A stretch of DNA of 64,000 nt from Tipula vernalis (lineage: Eukaryota; Arthropoda; Insecta; Diptera; Tipulidae), in the NCBI GenBank assembly GCA_958295665.1, contig OY282559.1, forward strand, positions 247,190,764 through 247,254,763, in the 5' to 3' direction. Below are positions 1 to 13,010 of this stretch, one piece after another. Positions within the stretch are counted from its first letter, which is position 1, and each line of letters opens with the position of its first letter. The notes beneath the pieces were generated by a model. It did no database searches, had not been told where the DNA came from, and was given only the letters and a program-made list of their open reading frames with translations. Both the position numbers and the translations under genes were made by a program.

Positions 1-819
1 ATTGAACATATAATATTAAGTTTTCCTTGTCCTACCAACCAACGTTCGAATCATGGCATTGTGAATAAAACAACCAATGCAAATTACAACATAAACTAAT
101 TTATTTACACAACTCAAAAGTTTATAAAGAAATAGTAAAGCAAACAAACAAAAACAGAAAGGAAAGGGGTGAGCTTAAATTTGCTCAAAATTAGGCAAGC
201 CAACAAAATGTATAAGCCAAGCTATTGAAATCGGAACCATACTTCGTTTATCAACTTGAAAAATATGACTAAATTTAGTTAGATTCCATGCCCAAGCGAT
301 TAGTTTGACTCTTCGCACGGTCTTGATTTTAATTAATTTAAATATTTGTTTATTAAATTTTAAATCTTCTGAAGCTTAATATTTAATGCACAAAACTAAT
401 CAACCAAAAAAGACACAACAATAACTTTGCTGCAACAAGCATTATTTTCCAATTAAACAAAAGATTTACAATATTTGGCTATGTTATAGGAAAAATACCA
501 ATAACTATTGAAAAATTCATTTAAATGAAATACCAAACCAATAATTTTAGTTAATGATACTACAGATTACAGTACTGCGGTTTACTCATTAAATAAGGAG
601 TCAATCCAATGTAAATTGTTTATATACCCATAATTAATCTCGATCATAAAGAAAACTCAATGGTATTAAATATTCAAAAGATTTTTGTCGAATTCTGCGC
701 TGGAATAATATTTTTTAATAAACAAATTTCAGATCTTAAATCAGTAGATATGTATACATCTCCAGTATAAAATAGCACAAATTCTTTACAAGAATCTTGT
801 AATTGTACGTCTGATAATT
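1..819. other. no recognisable gene
   Basis: AT-rich sequence with no open frame that looks coding on either strand. The reverse frame at 736-930 overlaps the C-terminal tail of the hAT-like remnant that follows. Confidence 0.5.
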
Positions 820-1305
820 TTTTAAATTAAATAAAAAATTAAATTTGCTGCAAATCACTTTTGCATCAGCAAATCTGCATGGAATTTCGTCGTTACAACG
901 ACGTTCGTTTCGTCGTTTTCGTTTGAGCAATCGAATTAGCGGAAAATCTGTTGAAACATTTAGTGTTTCTGCAATAGTTTGGGCTTCTTTAACAGCTTCC
1001 TCGAAGAGTGATCACCGATATTCTTGAAATTTTATTAGCACTGCTCCAACCAAATCAATAGATGTACTACGAACTATTGTTTCTCCTTGTAACATTTTAT
1101 TTATTTTATTAATATCAAAAAAAATATTGTTACGATATATTCCAGTACAGAATTTGCTCCAAATGCAATGTTAGATTACTTTGGAAAAGATCATTTGATG
1201 TTGCTGTATCATTTGATGTTGCTAATTGAGATACCACAGGTTTTATTGCCTCTATTCTGGCATCCCAACGAGTTTCACTCAACGGTTTTAATGTGATATT
1301 TACGT
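820..1305 (-). pseudogene. hAT-like transposase C-terminal remnant
   Basis: On the minus strand, three shifted frames read VNITLKPLSETRWDARIEAI and KPVVSQLATSNDTA, then EYR*SLFEEAVKEAQTIAET and NVSTDFPLIRS with a basic run ERKRRNER. The order (LKPLSxTRWxxR followed by a repeat-family EA.xIAExLNVxxxFP.KRxRxRR tail) is that of hAT transposases of the type annotated as zinc-finger MYM-like proteins in insects. Frame changes, stops and a 16-base tandem duplication (ATCATTTGATGTTGCT, near 1192-1222) show that it is dead. The catalytic N-terminal part is missing. Confidence 0.6.
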
Positions 1306-1454
1306 GTTTTGTTAAAATAAATAAATTGGATAGATAGTTACATAAATTTAGTCTTATATTTTGTATGTAGTGTTACTCAGTTTAAAGTTTAAAGCTGTTT
1401 AGCTACTCCTCAATTAAAGATCTTGTTGACATCACGCAAATATCGTTTGCGTCA

Positions 1455-1790
1455 GAATTTAGGGCAGACAACTCTTGGTTTTATGCATGAGCCGTCTCAC
1501 ACTGTATTTGGTTGTATATGACTATTTGGCCAAAAATTCGACCCATGTCGTTCCGCAACCAACCTATTCACCTGATTTAACTCCATTTGTTTTCTGGCTA
1601 TTTCCGAAACTCAAAAATCACTCCGATGACATCGTTTTGACTCGATTGAAGAGATACAAGCCGATTCGAAATCGACTTTAATAACTTTTTCAAAGGCGGG
1701 AAAAAACGTTGGCATAAGTGTATTCTATCCGAAGGAGATTACATCAAAGGGGATGAAATAAATTTCAAAGAATAACCAGCCTTTCGGGTT
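1455..1790 (+). pseudogene. mariner transposase C-terminal remnant
   Basis: The plus strand reads THVVPQPTYSPDLTPFVFWL, FPKLKNHSDD, and in the next frame SIEEIQADSKSTLITFSKAG followed by a decayed WHKCI..GDYFEGD-like tail. YSPDLxPxxFWLFPKLK holds the third catalytic aspartate of mariner (DD34D) transposases. Two frameshifts and the absence of the N-terminal two thirds make it a pseudogene. No terminal repeats were found. Confidence 0.65.
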
Positions 1791-1799
1791 TATTTAAAA

Positions 1800-3600
1800 A
1801 GTCTTATATTATATTTTTTGATCTTGATTGAATTTATTTTTTTGATTTTGTTCGAAGTATAAATTAAAACAAAAACAACCTAATTTTAACACAAAACAAC
1901 CGCATTGTAACAACCCTTTGTTTTAAAATTGATATAGGTATCATAACTCATGACGTTACTATTTAGATAATGCAAGTAATCCTTGTCTGTCAAAGCATTT
2001 GTTTTTTTAGGTATTACAGATCCGGTCTAGCACATTAACTTCGCCCACATGTTCGCTATAGTGATGGTTATCCACTTTACCCCTCAATCCATGAAGGTAT
2101 TTTAGGCATCTTAATTCCATGAACCAGGATCGTTTTCGTCTTTGCGCAATAAAATCAACAAATATTATTAATTAATGGATTATCTCTAGGCATCCTTATT
2201 CAAGAAACAATAGTTTTTTTGTCCGGAAAATTTTTTTTAATTGCATATCGAGCAACGAATGTGCCCTCGAAATTACAAAAAGCAGTTTTGGTTAGGACGA
2301 AAACGACCCTGGTTCATGTATTGAGGGTTAATTGCTATGGAACAGTAATTCAGGTAGCGATGTTAACGGAAGCTTTAAGAACTAAAATCATTGTCCATAT
2401 ACATCGCTGACTTTTTAACATTTGAATGATTTGATTGGCTAAAATGAATTGATGTAAAATCTTAGGATATAAATCAAAGCTCGAACATCAACCTTAAGTG
2501 TCAGTAGTAAATTTTTCGAGTTCAGCTGTAGTTCAACTATTGTGTCAAATTCAGGGTTAGTGCTAGATAATGGCGTTATAAATTGGTAACAAAAAAAATA
2601 TCAATGAAATTGGGTTAGGGAAGGATTAGGTAACCGTGTTTTACTAATCTCTGATCTGTCCATAATATTCGCTGGAGTAATCCTGTACTTTCTTCCCCTT
2701 TTGAAAATCCTATATGCGGGTACACCTTAAATGACATGATGATTTATTTGTCAAATGACCACTAGCTCGGCTTAATAAGGCCATGCTACGCTTTATTATA
2801 AATATTTACGGTATAAGGCGGCGGATATTTATGACCTCGAGATAATTAAGATCCTATTTTATCCTATACATTACGGAGCATTGAGAATATCCAAAAAAAA
2901 AGTGTATACGCTAAATAACGTGGAAAGGCCAAACCTATCACTTGAGAATATTTGCAAACAAACGAGAGCTGTTAAAGTGTTTATTTTTTACAAATATGTT
3001 ACTTGATCAAATCGATCGACCATCCACATTGGAATCAATTAAAATAAAGCCGCCTACTAGGAATTTAAGAGTTCTTGATAATTGCTTCGCGCTAATTGTT
3101 TGCTATATGAAGATCTTTGAAGACCAACTCTATTGGATCCTCTGTAAAATCGAGGAAAACGGTGTAACTGTGTTATCATTTATTACAAAATTTCATTGAA
3201 TGTTTTTTATACGACTCGAAACGAAATACAAACCACCAAGAATGTACTAAATCGGTTCTGTTTGTTCTGTTTTGCTTATGTTCTCTTATGTTTTTAACAA
3301 AAAAGCACCGATTTTGCTCATCACTAATCAAGAAACTTACAGTTTCCAAAAACGAAAAGGTCTCGCTCGGATAACGCATCAGAGTACACTTGAACAGTTC
3401 AAAATATTTGGCAACAAAATGATGCGTTCAACATTTATGAACTGCTCGACTCCAACTGAATCAAATGGACAGGCTGATTGCTTTAAAAAGGGCTAAAGCA
3501 TAGATAACTAAAAGCAGGTACCTTTAAAATTGTTTCGCCTTATTCTGGATTTCAATACATTTGAAAAACTATAAAACACAATTTATGTTCGCGTTATGTT
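1800..3600. other. unassigned, with one imperfect inverted repeat
   Basis: No coding region is supported. An inverted repeat pairs 2118-2140 with 2296-2318 (22 of 23 bases), suggesting a small foldback element or MITE remnant. The short frames at 2219, 2942 and 3272 resemble nothing I know. Confidence 0.45.
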
Positions 3601-3611
3601 ATTTTGGGATT

Positions 3612-3687
3612 AGGGATTCCAATTTATCGATAAATTATAATATTTACTTCGGTTTTATCGATAATTTATCGATAACTTGGAATCCCT
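3612..3687. repeat. hairpin-forming inverted repeat, 27-bp arms
   Basis: Arms 3612-3638 and 3661-3687 are reverse complements with a single mismatch, separated by 22 bases. Each arm contains ATCGATAAATTAT. It may be a tiny foldback element or a cruciform-forming site. Confidence 0.8.
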
Positions 3688-3766
3688 ATTTGGGATATTG
3701 CAATATAATTCATCGAACGTTTGCTTCCAGAGAGTAAAATCGGAACGGAAACTGTAATCGTACCTG

Positions 3767-4224
3767 TGGCCCTATTCTGGTAATTCCCGGGGAATAGAAA
3801 TTTTAAATTTTGTTGCAGTATTATTTCCTTTTCCCCAAAGTGTATTCTGGTGTTCGGGAAAGATTTTTTATTGGAAAAAAATTATTCCCCATTACAGCAG
3901 TTTTGACGTTTGTTTTTCCACACCGATTTTATGAAAGAATTGATGGGGAATAGATTTTTAACGAAAATGTTTGTTTATATGTAGTTGTTATTAATAATTA
4001 CTAATATTAATACTGTTAATAATTTTAAAGATAGTATTATAATAAATAAGAGTTATTATAATAATTTTGATACAACTAAATTTATTTTCCCTGTATATTT
4101 ATTCCCCAATTGACAGAATCCACTTTAAGAAAATGGGGAATAAAAAGTTGGAAATATGTATCTGGGAATAACTGCTGTAAAAAAAATTATTCCCCGTTCC
4201 CCGGGAATTACCAGAATAGGGCCA
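3767..4224. mobile_element. MITE with 28-bp perfect terminal inverted repeats
   Basis: The left end TGGCCCTATTCTGGTAATTC... (3767-3794) is the exact reverse complement of the right end (4197-4224). CTG stands immediately outside both ends (3764-3766 and 4225-4227), a likely 3-bp target duplication. Subterminal blocks with TTATTCCCC are also inverted. The element is 458 bp and non-coding. Three-base duplications are typical of PIF/Harbinger-type elements, but the family is inferred. Confidence 0.82.
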
Positions 4225-4229
4225 CTGGA

Positions 4230-7200
4230 ATCATATTTTCATTCGGCTTATTTCGTTTTATTCATTTCGGGTTTTAATTTTAATGTTTTAGTTCAGACCT
4301 TCTTGTATGCTTTGTATTTATAAATTTTATGTGCATTACAAATTTGAAATTTCTTTGGAGATCTTTTTAAAGCAATAAATCTGTGGCGATTACCCAAAAC
4401 AACATAACTCAAAATAAATCGAGTTATGTAGCTCCTAAAACCTATCAAAATAACTGCAACAAATAGAACACTTTGATAAATAGAAAACTGTTTTAACTAA
4501 AAGTATAGCGTTAAAATTGTTGCACCTACATATATTTCAAAATGTTTCCCCGGATGCAGCTGTTTCGAACTTCAACAATCTGAAAAACTACCCTACTCGA
4601 GTTATGTTGTTTTGAAATCTCAGTCAAATTAAAATGCAAAGTGAGCTTGTGGTTGCTAGCTGTTTTTATGGCGCATGCCTACCAAGAAGTTGGCAAAATT
4701 CATTCGAATTGAAGCAGAGCACATTCTGGAAGAAGCAGTATATCATATATTTGACTGAAACCTTTAAAACAGGATTACTATATTCAGTGTGTGTCTCAAC
4801 CCGCGAGTGTATTGATAGTTATACGCAAATTAAAATCCCGTCAAATTTTATTCCATTTTCGTTGTTTCACAAGAGTTGCTACTTGCTAAATTTCCTATAC
4901 AAATCTAGTCTATTTTACTCGTGGAATTCCGTCCTAAATGCCTAATAATGTTGTGTAATCAATGAACTTTGACGATTGAAAACACACTTTTGATCAGGCA
5001 CAATAACTTGTTCTGCTGAAAATTACTATTCATCAATATTTTAAGGTTAAGGATTATAGGAAACCCATTTCCATAAGGCCAAGTATTGCACTCATTCTAT
5101 AATTGAAACAAACGTGTCTCATCAAGTCATTGTGATTCAAGAATCTATAAATGGAATATTGACAAATTTTTTCATGATTTGAACTTAGGAGGTGATGTAA
5201 CCAACTTTACAGATGATGTAACCAACTTTACTTTCCAAGAAAACATTTGATTTATAATATTTGAATCTTATTCGAATTATTTGTAATAACACCGGCACTA
5301 TCGATGCTTAACATCTACATTTTAAGGATTAATAATCTCTGAAACTTTAATCAACTTTCAGAATAAAGACAAAATTTTAATCAACTTTCAGCATTCTCAA
5401 ATTTCAGCTATTTTATGCATGATCGATTATGAAATTTTTAGGTTAATAATTTTTTGTTTATTTTGTTAGGATTAGTTCAGAAATGATTTAAAATGTCAAA
5501 GTTGTTGGACGCTAATATTTAAGCTTAACTGAACTCCAAGTTCCTTTATCTAGAATCCAAAGCAGATGATAAAATTCTAAATTTTTAAAATATACTTAAC
5601 ATTCAAATTTTTTACAAATTTAACCGAAATTATAAATCAGAAATATATACTGAATAATTCTCCGTTTACGCAGAAATTGAACGGAAATTGGATGAACATT
5701 CGGATTACTGGGATTTGAAATCGCAAAGATTTGTTCTGATTAAAGAGCAGGCGCAGAATTAGGATGAGGTGATTTCAGTGGTGTCATTCATTTCAAAATC
5801 CCAGATTTAATTTCTCATTTATTTTAACGGAATTTCAAAGAAAAACGTCGTAATTTTGTCAAATTTGCCGGATTTTTACCTAAAACATTCAAAAAGTTTA
5901 ATAAATATAAACTTAAATTATTGTGAAACTTAAATGGAAAAAGTTTGAGACAAATTTACTATTAAATGCACGTATAAGGGTCGCATCGATATTAGCGAAG
6001 AAATTTTGAAATGTACAGTATTTAGACTAGAAATCTACCCCATTCATACACACGATCAAAAACCTTTGAGATGAAAAATTCCGAATTATCTTTTTTAGAA
6101 AATGGAAATGCTTTTAGGACAAAGTGAATTTTTTGTTAAATTAGCATATACTTCACACCGACCAAAATGTCGAATTAAATTTTCAGAATTTTGAAGGTTT
6201 CTTTTTAATTTTTGTACCAAATAATCTTTTTCTTTTTTTTTTTGTTGAGAATTCTACGGTACGCTTCTTCCGCTACGAAAGTCCCGAAATTGGTAAAAAT
6301 ATAGTAGTGTTTGTTTTTAAATCTTTAAAATTTAATGTTGCTAAAAAATCAATAAAATCCCATACCAGCCCCAAGAGGCTTTCAAAATTGAATAGTTTGT
6401 TTCAATTTTTTACATTTTGACTGAAACTCAGAATTTTTTATTTCGGCTGACTAAACACATTGTTGATCGGTCACGGGTAAACTCGTGTTTGCACTTGCAT
6501 TGAATTAATTATTTCAATTTTTTAAAATTTAAGGCCTACACGTTGTAGCTTATCATTTTTTCGCTTTGATAGAAGAACTGTACTCCTTTGCCAAAAATAC
6601 AGTACCGCAATACTATATAACGATAATGTTGTACTGTATTGTTGTACACCTTTATATTATGTACTTTATTCTGATGGTATAAAACTTTTACGTAAAATTG
6701 CCGATCAACATTGTCTTAACTGATGATTTATTCTGTTGACTCGAAAGCCCACTATTAAGGTCACAACAAATTAAGTTCACAACAAATTTGGAAAATTTCA
6801 ATTTTAGATATGAACGAAATTTTTTTTCATTCAGGAATGAAATTTCATTTAATGATAATAGTTTTCGAATTTTATGCAACATTTGGTGCAACGGTGTTTT
6901 TGAGTTAAGTTGTTTTTGAGTTACGTCGTTTATAAATTAGCCACTTGATTTGAGTTACATTTAGTGCATTCAGGCCTCCCCACATGTTGGCAGCGGAAAT
7001 CTACTGATAGAAAAATGACATATGAACTTTCACATTGCCGTGAAATTTTCAATGTATCATGAGCGCTCATAACTCATCACATTGATTTTACTCAAAATGT
7101 CGGCACCAGTTGGCAGAGCTGAATGCACCGCTCCCATTGTTTCTTTGAGTTAAGTTGTAAAAAACCTTTGATGTTTTTCGATTTTTTTTAAGATTTTCGA

Positions 7201-9200
7201 TTTTTTACCTGAGATGGAAAAAGTTTAATTTTTATCATATATTTATACGACACTCAGAAACTAAACAAACTAAAAATTTCAGAATTGGTAGAAAATATTG
7301 GTAGTTTAAGCTAAAATTTACCATTTGTAAGTAATTCTTCAAATGTACCATATTGTATTTTGGGTATTAAAAGTTAAGCCGTTGACTTGCCTTTATATCC
7401 CCCACACTCCATTCCTGACCTAAAGTGACTTAAGCTGCATTTCCAAATCATTCTAAAAATCAAATAACGGCTAAGGACATTTTCCAGAATTTATGAGATG
7501 CTTTAAAATATTATTCTACAGTAAATTTAAAAATTGTTGAGGATGCGTTAGTTTAATCTAAAATAAAGATACTTTTGCAATTTTATTCGTGATATTTTAA
7601 GTTCCAAATCCAGAATTTAGATGACTTGCTGAAAATTCGTACTGGTTCAAAAAAAATGTTCATATTTGAACCAGGCTTAAAAAAATCTTTGGACAGAATC
7701 CTTAGAGTAAAACGTCAAGAGCAAAAGGCACCTGATTCGAGTTCAATTTTGTATTCCTCGACTAGTGTATCCCTGACGGGTAACTGCTGATCATTCTGAT
7801 TATGTTGAACCTGCAAAATCACAAATGCCTTTCCATTTTATTCTCCAATAATTTTTTGGAGTTCATTGGACCCATTTTTTAAAGAAAATATTTTGATCTC
7901 AAAGTTAGTTGAACAGGTAACTTTTGACATAAAATGTTGATAAATTAAAGTTTAAACACTCGACATTAAATTTTGAATTAAAGAACTATTCAAGCTATCA
8001 ATCAACCCAAAAATATAGTCAGAAAATGTTCGTGTTGGCCTAGCATAATGAAGATTTTTGAAAAGTTCAACTTTTTAGCAAATGCGCAAAGACTGTTCAT
8101 ATATGCACAGCACATTCAACATTCTTTCAACAACGCGGGTTTGTCCCATAATATAATTATAGTTCGCACAACTAAGGCGTGTTCTGTATCACCCGTTGTG
8201 GTACTGATGCATATCGAAAACTAAAAGCAAATTTGCATGATTATTTTAATGGAAATTTGAAAGTTTTGTGAATAATTTTTTATTAGTTTTTAGTTTTATT
8301 TATTACTACTTATTAGTTAATTTTATGTTGCATGCATCGTTAGAAGCACACACATACACCCGAATAAAAACTACGTTTTAGTTAATAATAATAACATGGT
8401 ATGTATATATACATACTATTATTTATTATTGTTGACGAAGGTGAACTGGTTTCAAACTGTTTGGAATAACGATAGTATACATTTCGCTCTCTCTTCTCCA
8501 AACTTATTTTATTGTAATAAATTGTATGTGCATGTGTGTGTTTGTTATGTAATAATATGTGTATATGTAGAAATGGAAAACTTTATTTTTTTTAGTTCGT
8601 TCCAGAAATCAATTTGATTGATGATCGAAATTTTTAATGAGGTTTATGATCTTGTATGTCCGTCGTCATCTATCTCGCGTTTTAACTTTGATTTTATTTT
8701 TAGTTTTAAACGCTTGATAGATTTTTGTATACTACATTCTAATAAATAAGAGGACTGAAATCTGAAATCATAAAGTAGAAAACTAATACATATGTATGTT
8801 GGTTATTCAAAGTTAACACGATTAACCTTGGAACAATGTATTGTATATCATACAGAAAATATGTCAATCTGGATTGAAATTGGATTATATATACCAAAAA
8901 CGTAGCTCCTTTATAATTTTTTAATCAAATGTTTACGGTCTATAGGTTTCTCTGTAGAAAGTCCAATAATCTTTCATTTTTTTTACAATAATATTTCCAA
9001 AACATAAAAGCGGAGAATGTTTATGTGTCATAATTGAAACCAACTTATATTTCATAACAGGAAATCCCAGCAACTAGTCATGAAGAAACCAAATATTGGT
9101 TTGTTAAGCTACAAAAAACAATATTTGATTTTGAAATTTCCAGTTAAATAGCTTCGTTCTAATGATTTTTGTTACTACTTATTCTACGAGTTAATCTAGA
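4230..9200. other. long stretch without recognisable genes
   Basis: AT-rich sequence with only short frames. It holds small tandem duplications (near 5188-5232, a 21-base unit containing GATGTAACCAACTTTA twice; near 5345-5390, TTTAATCAACTTTCAG twice) and repeated TTGAGTTAAGTTGT-type motifs near 6900-7160. A 103-residue frame at 4634-4945 shows no familiar motif and is left uncalled. Confidence 0.45.
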
Positions 9201-9214
9201 ATCTTAAAATGTAC

Positions 9215-9345
9215 GCAAATCAGGAGTCTCCGGCGTTATACATAGGACAAATCGAAAAGAGCTTCGATTGAAAGAACACATAAAAGAAATAAGAAAAAAT
9301 AACATAAAATCACCGACCAAACGGCACAGTGATTTAAGCTGCGGT
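9215..9345 (+). pseudogene. GIY-YIG endonuclease fragment (Penelope- or LINE-derived)
   Basis: The plus strand reads ALYIGQIEKSFD and, after a one-base shift, RLKEHIKEIRKNNIKSPTKR. LYIGQTxRSFxxRxKEHIxxI is the GIY-YIG signature found at the C-terminus of Penelope-like elements and some LINEs. The GIY half and the rest of the element are absent. Confidence 0.45.
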
Positions 9346-11650
9346 GTTTGAATCTACGCCCTCTTGAGAGTACGCAATTCATGGGCCAACCCACCTTTCA
9401 GGTGTCAGTCCTGGCAATGCAATGTGCAGACAGCCTACGTGAAACGGATCGATAGCCAGACATCCTCGATTTGGCTACTGCGTACGAAGTTAAAAGGCAA
9501 CTGCGCAAGAGTTGGTTGGGAGTGCCTTGAGCCCCAGAAAATATCTGAGGGATAGAAACAAACAAACAAATATAAATCAAACTTCGCACAACACCTCACA
9601 CAATGGCAATATTCATGTATCAGCTGCAATGACAATTTAAACGTAATGTATAAATTGCGAAAATTTTAAATACTGAATAGAATATGGAAGGGTTGCAGAT
9701 TCACAGCAACAAGGATGATCCGTTTTTACTAAACGATAGAATGTCGTGCAATGAAAGAATTGCAAAATATTAGTAAATAGCAAACGCTTGAAACTATAGA
9801 GTAGTATTAAAAACAAACTGAGGTACAAACAACGCAGTAGGAAATCCAAACGAGCTACTTACATATGTTTTACTGTCTCTGCTCTCATGGGGGCTTTATC
9901 AAAAATGTTACAAACTCAACAATATTGACGTTTGTAGAATATGTAATTCTAAAATTGAACATAATTTTTAAAATAAATAAATTTTATTTTTAGAGCGCCT
10001 TTGCGTTAGGCATCAACGCAAAGCTAGGCAATAAAACGGTTTAGTAGTTATTGTATTGCGTTCGAATAGTGCACGCGGATTTTGTCTGAGCTGTTACGTT
10101 GAAATGGTCCTGGCTGAAATCAGATGTTGTATTTGTGTAGGTTTTCACTTATTTTTAAATGGCACGAGATAATTTATTTACAAAATTATATTTAGGTAAC
10201 TATACACATATAAATGTTGCTCGCAAATCACAATCTCAAAAAGGCTCGTGAACTAATTAAAAAACAAAAAACTTCCACGGTTTTATATTTTATAAAAAAC
10301 TGGGAGTTAATATGTTTATTTAATTATTTTTTGTTTGCTTTATTACAAATTTAATTCCAAATATAAAAACACGTCTGTATGGACTAAAGGATTTTGGTCG
10401 TAAAATGAGACTTGAGAGATCCGATTTTAGCCTACATTTATGTGCTACAGAATATTTGATCAAAATAATTCCAACCAATAAAACCAACCTAACCAATAAG
10501 CCTCCTGTCCATTTTTCTACGCGCCTTCCTGTTTAGTTAATTTCCATAGATCCCAATTTTTCTGTTGCTTGTTTCCTGTTGTCCGGCGTATAATAAAACA
10601 ATTTAACTTCCTAATTCGGTCGAAAGTTTCTGCGAATATTCCATTTGTGGTGAAAATTTATCACAAAACGAAATCACTACTCACTTTAGCAGTTTAAATG
10701 TAATAACGGGAATTTTTAATTTAAGGGAATTCCCATTTTTATTTTTAGTACCAGAAACAGTAGATTTTTTTTTTTCACTGCACATTAGTGCAATCGTCTT
10801 GTTGAACAGTAGTGTACCTACATCAAAATCACAACTCTCAAGTTTGATTGTATGAGCATACTCCTTACTCTGCTGTGTTTTAAATTAGTAATATTCCGGA
10901 AGCCCACAGTACAACCTTCTCATTTACTTGCAGTGATGGTAAAGGTGATGGAGAAAAAGACTTGTTTGCCCCATTGCCAGACTGTTTGCAAGGTGGAAAA
11001 TTGGTGCCAGATTGGGGTAAAGCAGTAATGTTTATTTTAGAGATAAACTGTATTTTGAACTACACACAGTTTACTCTGTCTGTGGTATAGTTTAAGCAAA
11101 CTAAAGAACCAATTTTTTATTTTACCATGTCTAACGAAAGGAAGCGGGTGCCAGACTACGGTAAACCGATAAAATTGACAGTTAAATTTTGAGAATAATT
11201 TTGAATTCCTATTTATTCTATGCAAAATGAATCACCAAAATCTATTTGTTTTCTATATTCACTATTCAGATTGATCAGTTGTCAAAAAACGTTTATTCGA
11301 CGAGTAAAGAACGAATAATTAATTTTTAAAAAGCAAATTTTGGAACGCTGAAAGAACAATTCATTGTTCTTAGCCAAACAGTCTGAATTCATTTTGAATC
11401 ATTTACAAAAGACATCAAATTTCATCTTTTTCATCAAGTGTAATAAAATGGCCAAATGCAGAGGTTAAAAATAACAAACAATAATTGTACTTGTTCATGT
11501 ACTGTAAAAATCGATACTTATAAGAATTTCGAGCACATAATTTTCAACAGGAAAACTTGTGTAAAACAAATTTAAAACCAAATGTTGTGACGATTTTGCC
11601 CAACGTGGGTATAGAAATATAGAAATGCACTTCTTAGAGTTTTAGCATAT
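9346..11650. other. unassigned; small hairpin at 9999-10023
   Basis: No supported gene. A perfect 9-bp stem (CTTTGCGTT / AACGCAAAG, loop of 7) lies at 9999-10023. The somewhat less AT-rich block at 9350-9560 looks transposon-like but I could not place it. Confidence 0.35.
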
Positions 11651-11654
11651 TGAT

Positions 11655-11940
11655 GGTACCGAATTCAATCGTCGTCAGGGGATGTGTAGTTTTTACGCGA
11701 GTTATTTATTTAGACAACAAACGATGTTAATACGTGGAGTATAGCATTTGAAGAAGGAACAGAAAAATAATTCAGCAGACAATTATTCGAGAACGAAGGC
11801 GTGTACTAAGTGCTACGAGTGAAGAGGACGTAATTGATAAGTGGGGGAACACAAAGATAGAGTTCCAGCCCAAAAAAGAGTAAGTAAGATCAAGTAAGTG
11901 CGACTGCACCAATTACTACTATCGTTATGGAATAAAACGC
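11655..11940. repeat. copy 1 of a diverged direct repeat (LTR-like)
   Basis: This block starts GGTACCGA and contains GAAGGCGTGTACTAAG, then a stretch with CCAGCCCAAAA.AGAGTA and CGACTGCAC.AATTAC. The same landmarks occur in the same order at 12742-13010. The two copies look roughly two-thirds alike by eye. They could be decayed LTRs of a small retrotransposon or two insertions of one repeat. Confidence 0.6.
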
Positions 11941-12741
11941 ATAAATTCATATCGTCATTTTTTGAAGTAACGACGCAATAAAAAAGTATCGAGAACAGTA
12001 AGCAAATTTCAACCGATCAATACAATAATTGTGAAGGTACATAGAAAGTGAAGACCAGAAAAAAATTTATTTTAAATGAATTACAAACCTATTGTCTAAC
12101 AATTGTGACATTACACGTAAATAATTTATCAATTTTTAATTAGACGTTACAATATTGTGACAATGATCTATTAAAGTGTCCCAGAACCGGTGTCCTGAGA
12201 ATGGCGGTATCAATACATCAAACAATTTTTTTAACATAATAGTTTAGGGCTTATTCTTTTTATTTAAGAGACTAATTTAAGCTTTAAATAGTTTTTTAAA
12301 TAAAAAGAGAACCCTAAATCAAATACCTATCAAAAAAAATATTTAATTTTAATTATTGGCGCAAGAAAATAAAAGTAACGAATAACGAATGTGAGGGCTG
12401 GGTTCTTGTTCTCTTGAAGAATACACAATCATTAGGTTTTTATTGTTATCCTCATAATTGTGACTACTGGTCATCAACTCTCGATAAAAAATGTCCTTTT
12501 TGGGCTAATAATATATATATATAGAGATGATCGCGAAATTCGCTAGAGGTCCTGATGGGATAACAGATGTGGAAGCAATGATCGATAATATAGGAATAAA
12601 ATTGATCAAGCAGATCCAATTACGTATAATGCACATTTATGTCATCGCAGTTGAATCTGTTTGGAACGAACAATTAAGGGTTTATGAATTTGCTCATTGG
12701 TGGGTCATTACAATATTAAGCACGATGGTTGGCTTATTGAA

Positions 12742-13010
12742 GGTACCGAGTTCGAGCGTCATTTGTATGCGAATAATTAAGAGCTTCTTGGAAGGAAGTT
12801 ATTATATGGGGTAGCGGTTAAAGAATGATTAGAAATAATTGTGCAAAGAAAATTCTTCTAGAAGGAAGGCGTGTACTAAGAGCGGAAGGAATAGAACGTA
12901 TTTGATGAGTGGCGAAGCAAAGAGAAAGTACAACCCAAAACAAGAGAGTACAAATACGTGACCAAATACGACTGCACGAATTACGATCCCAATAAAGAAA
13001 CATCGTATGT
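12742..13010. repeat. copy 2 of the diverged direct repeat
   Basis: It shares GGTACCGA, GAAGGCGTGTACTAAG, GTACAACCCAAAACAAGAGA and ACGACTGCACGAATTACGA with copy 1 in the same order and orientation, about 1.08 kb downstream. The sequence between the copies (11941-12741) contains a 95-codon frame at 12527-12814 without recognisable motifs. Confidence 0.6.

Noticed and set aside
4634..4945. 103-residue plus-strand open frame
   Set aside because: No recognisable domain, aromatic-rich low-information composition, and no neighbouring element; likely a chance frame.
8396..8617. 73-residue frame with repeated TATA/GTGTGT words
   Set aside because: It follows microsatellite-like sequence and lacks any motif.
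12527..12814. 95-residue frame between the two LTR-like repeats
   Set aside because: No gag, pol or transposase motif could be read; it may be internal element sequence but not a supported gene.
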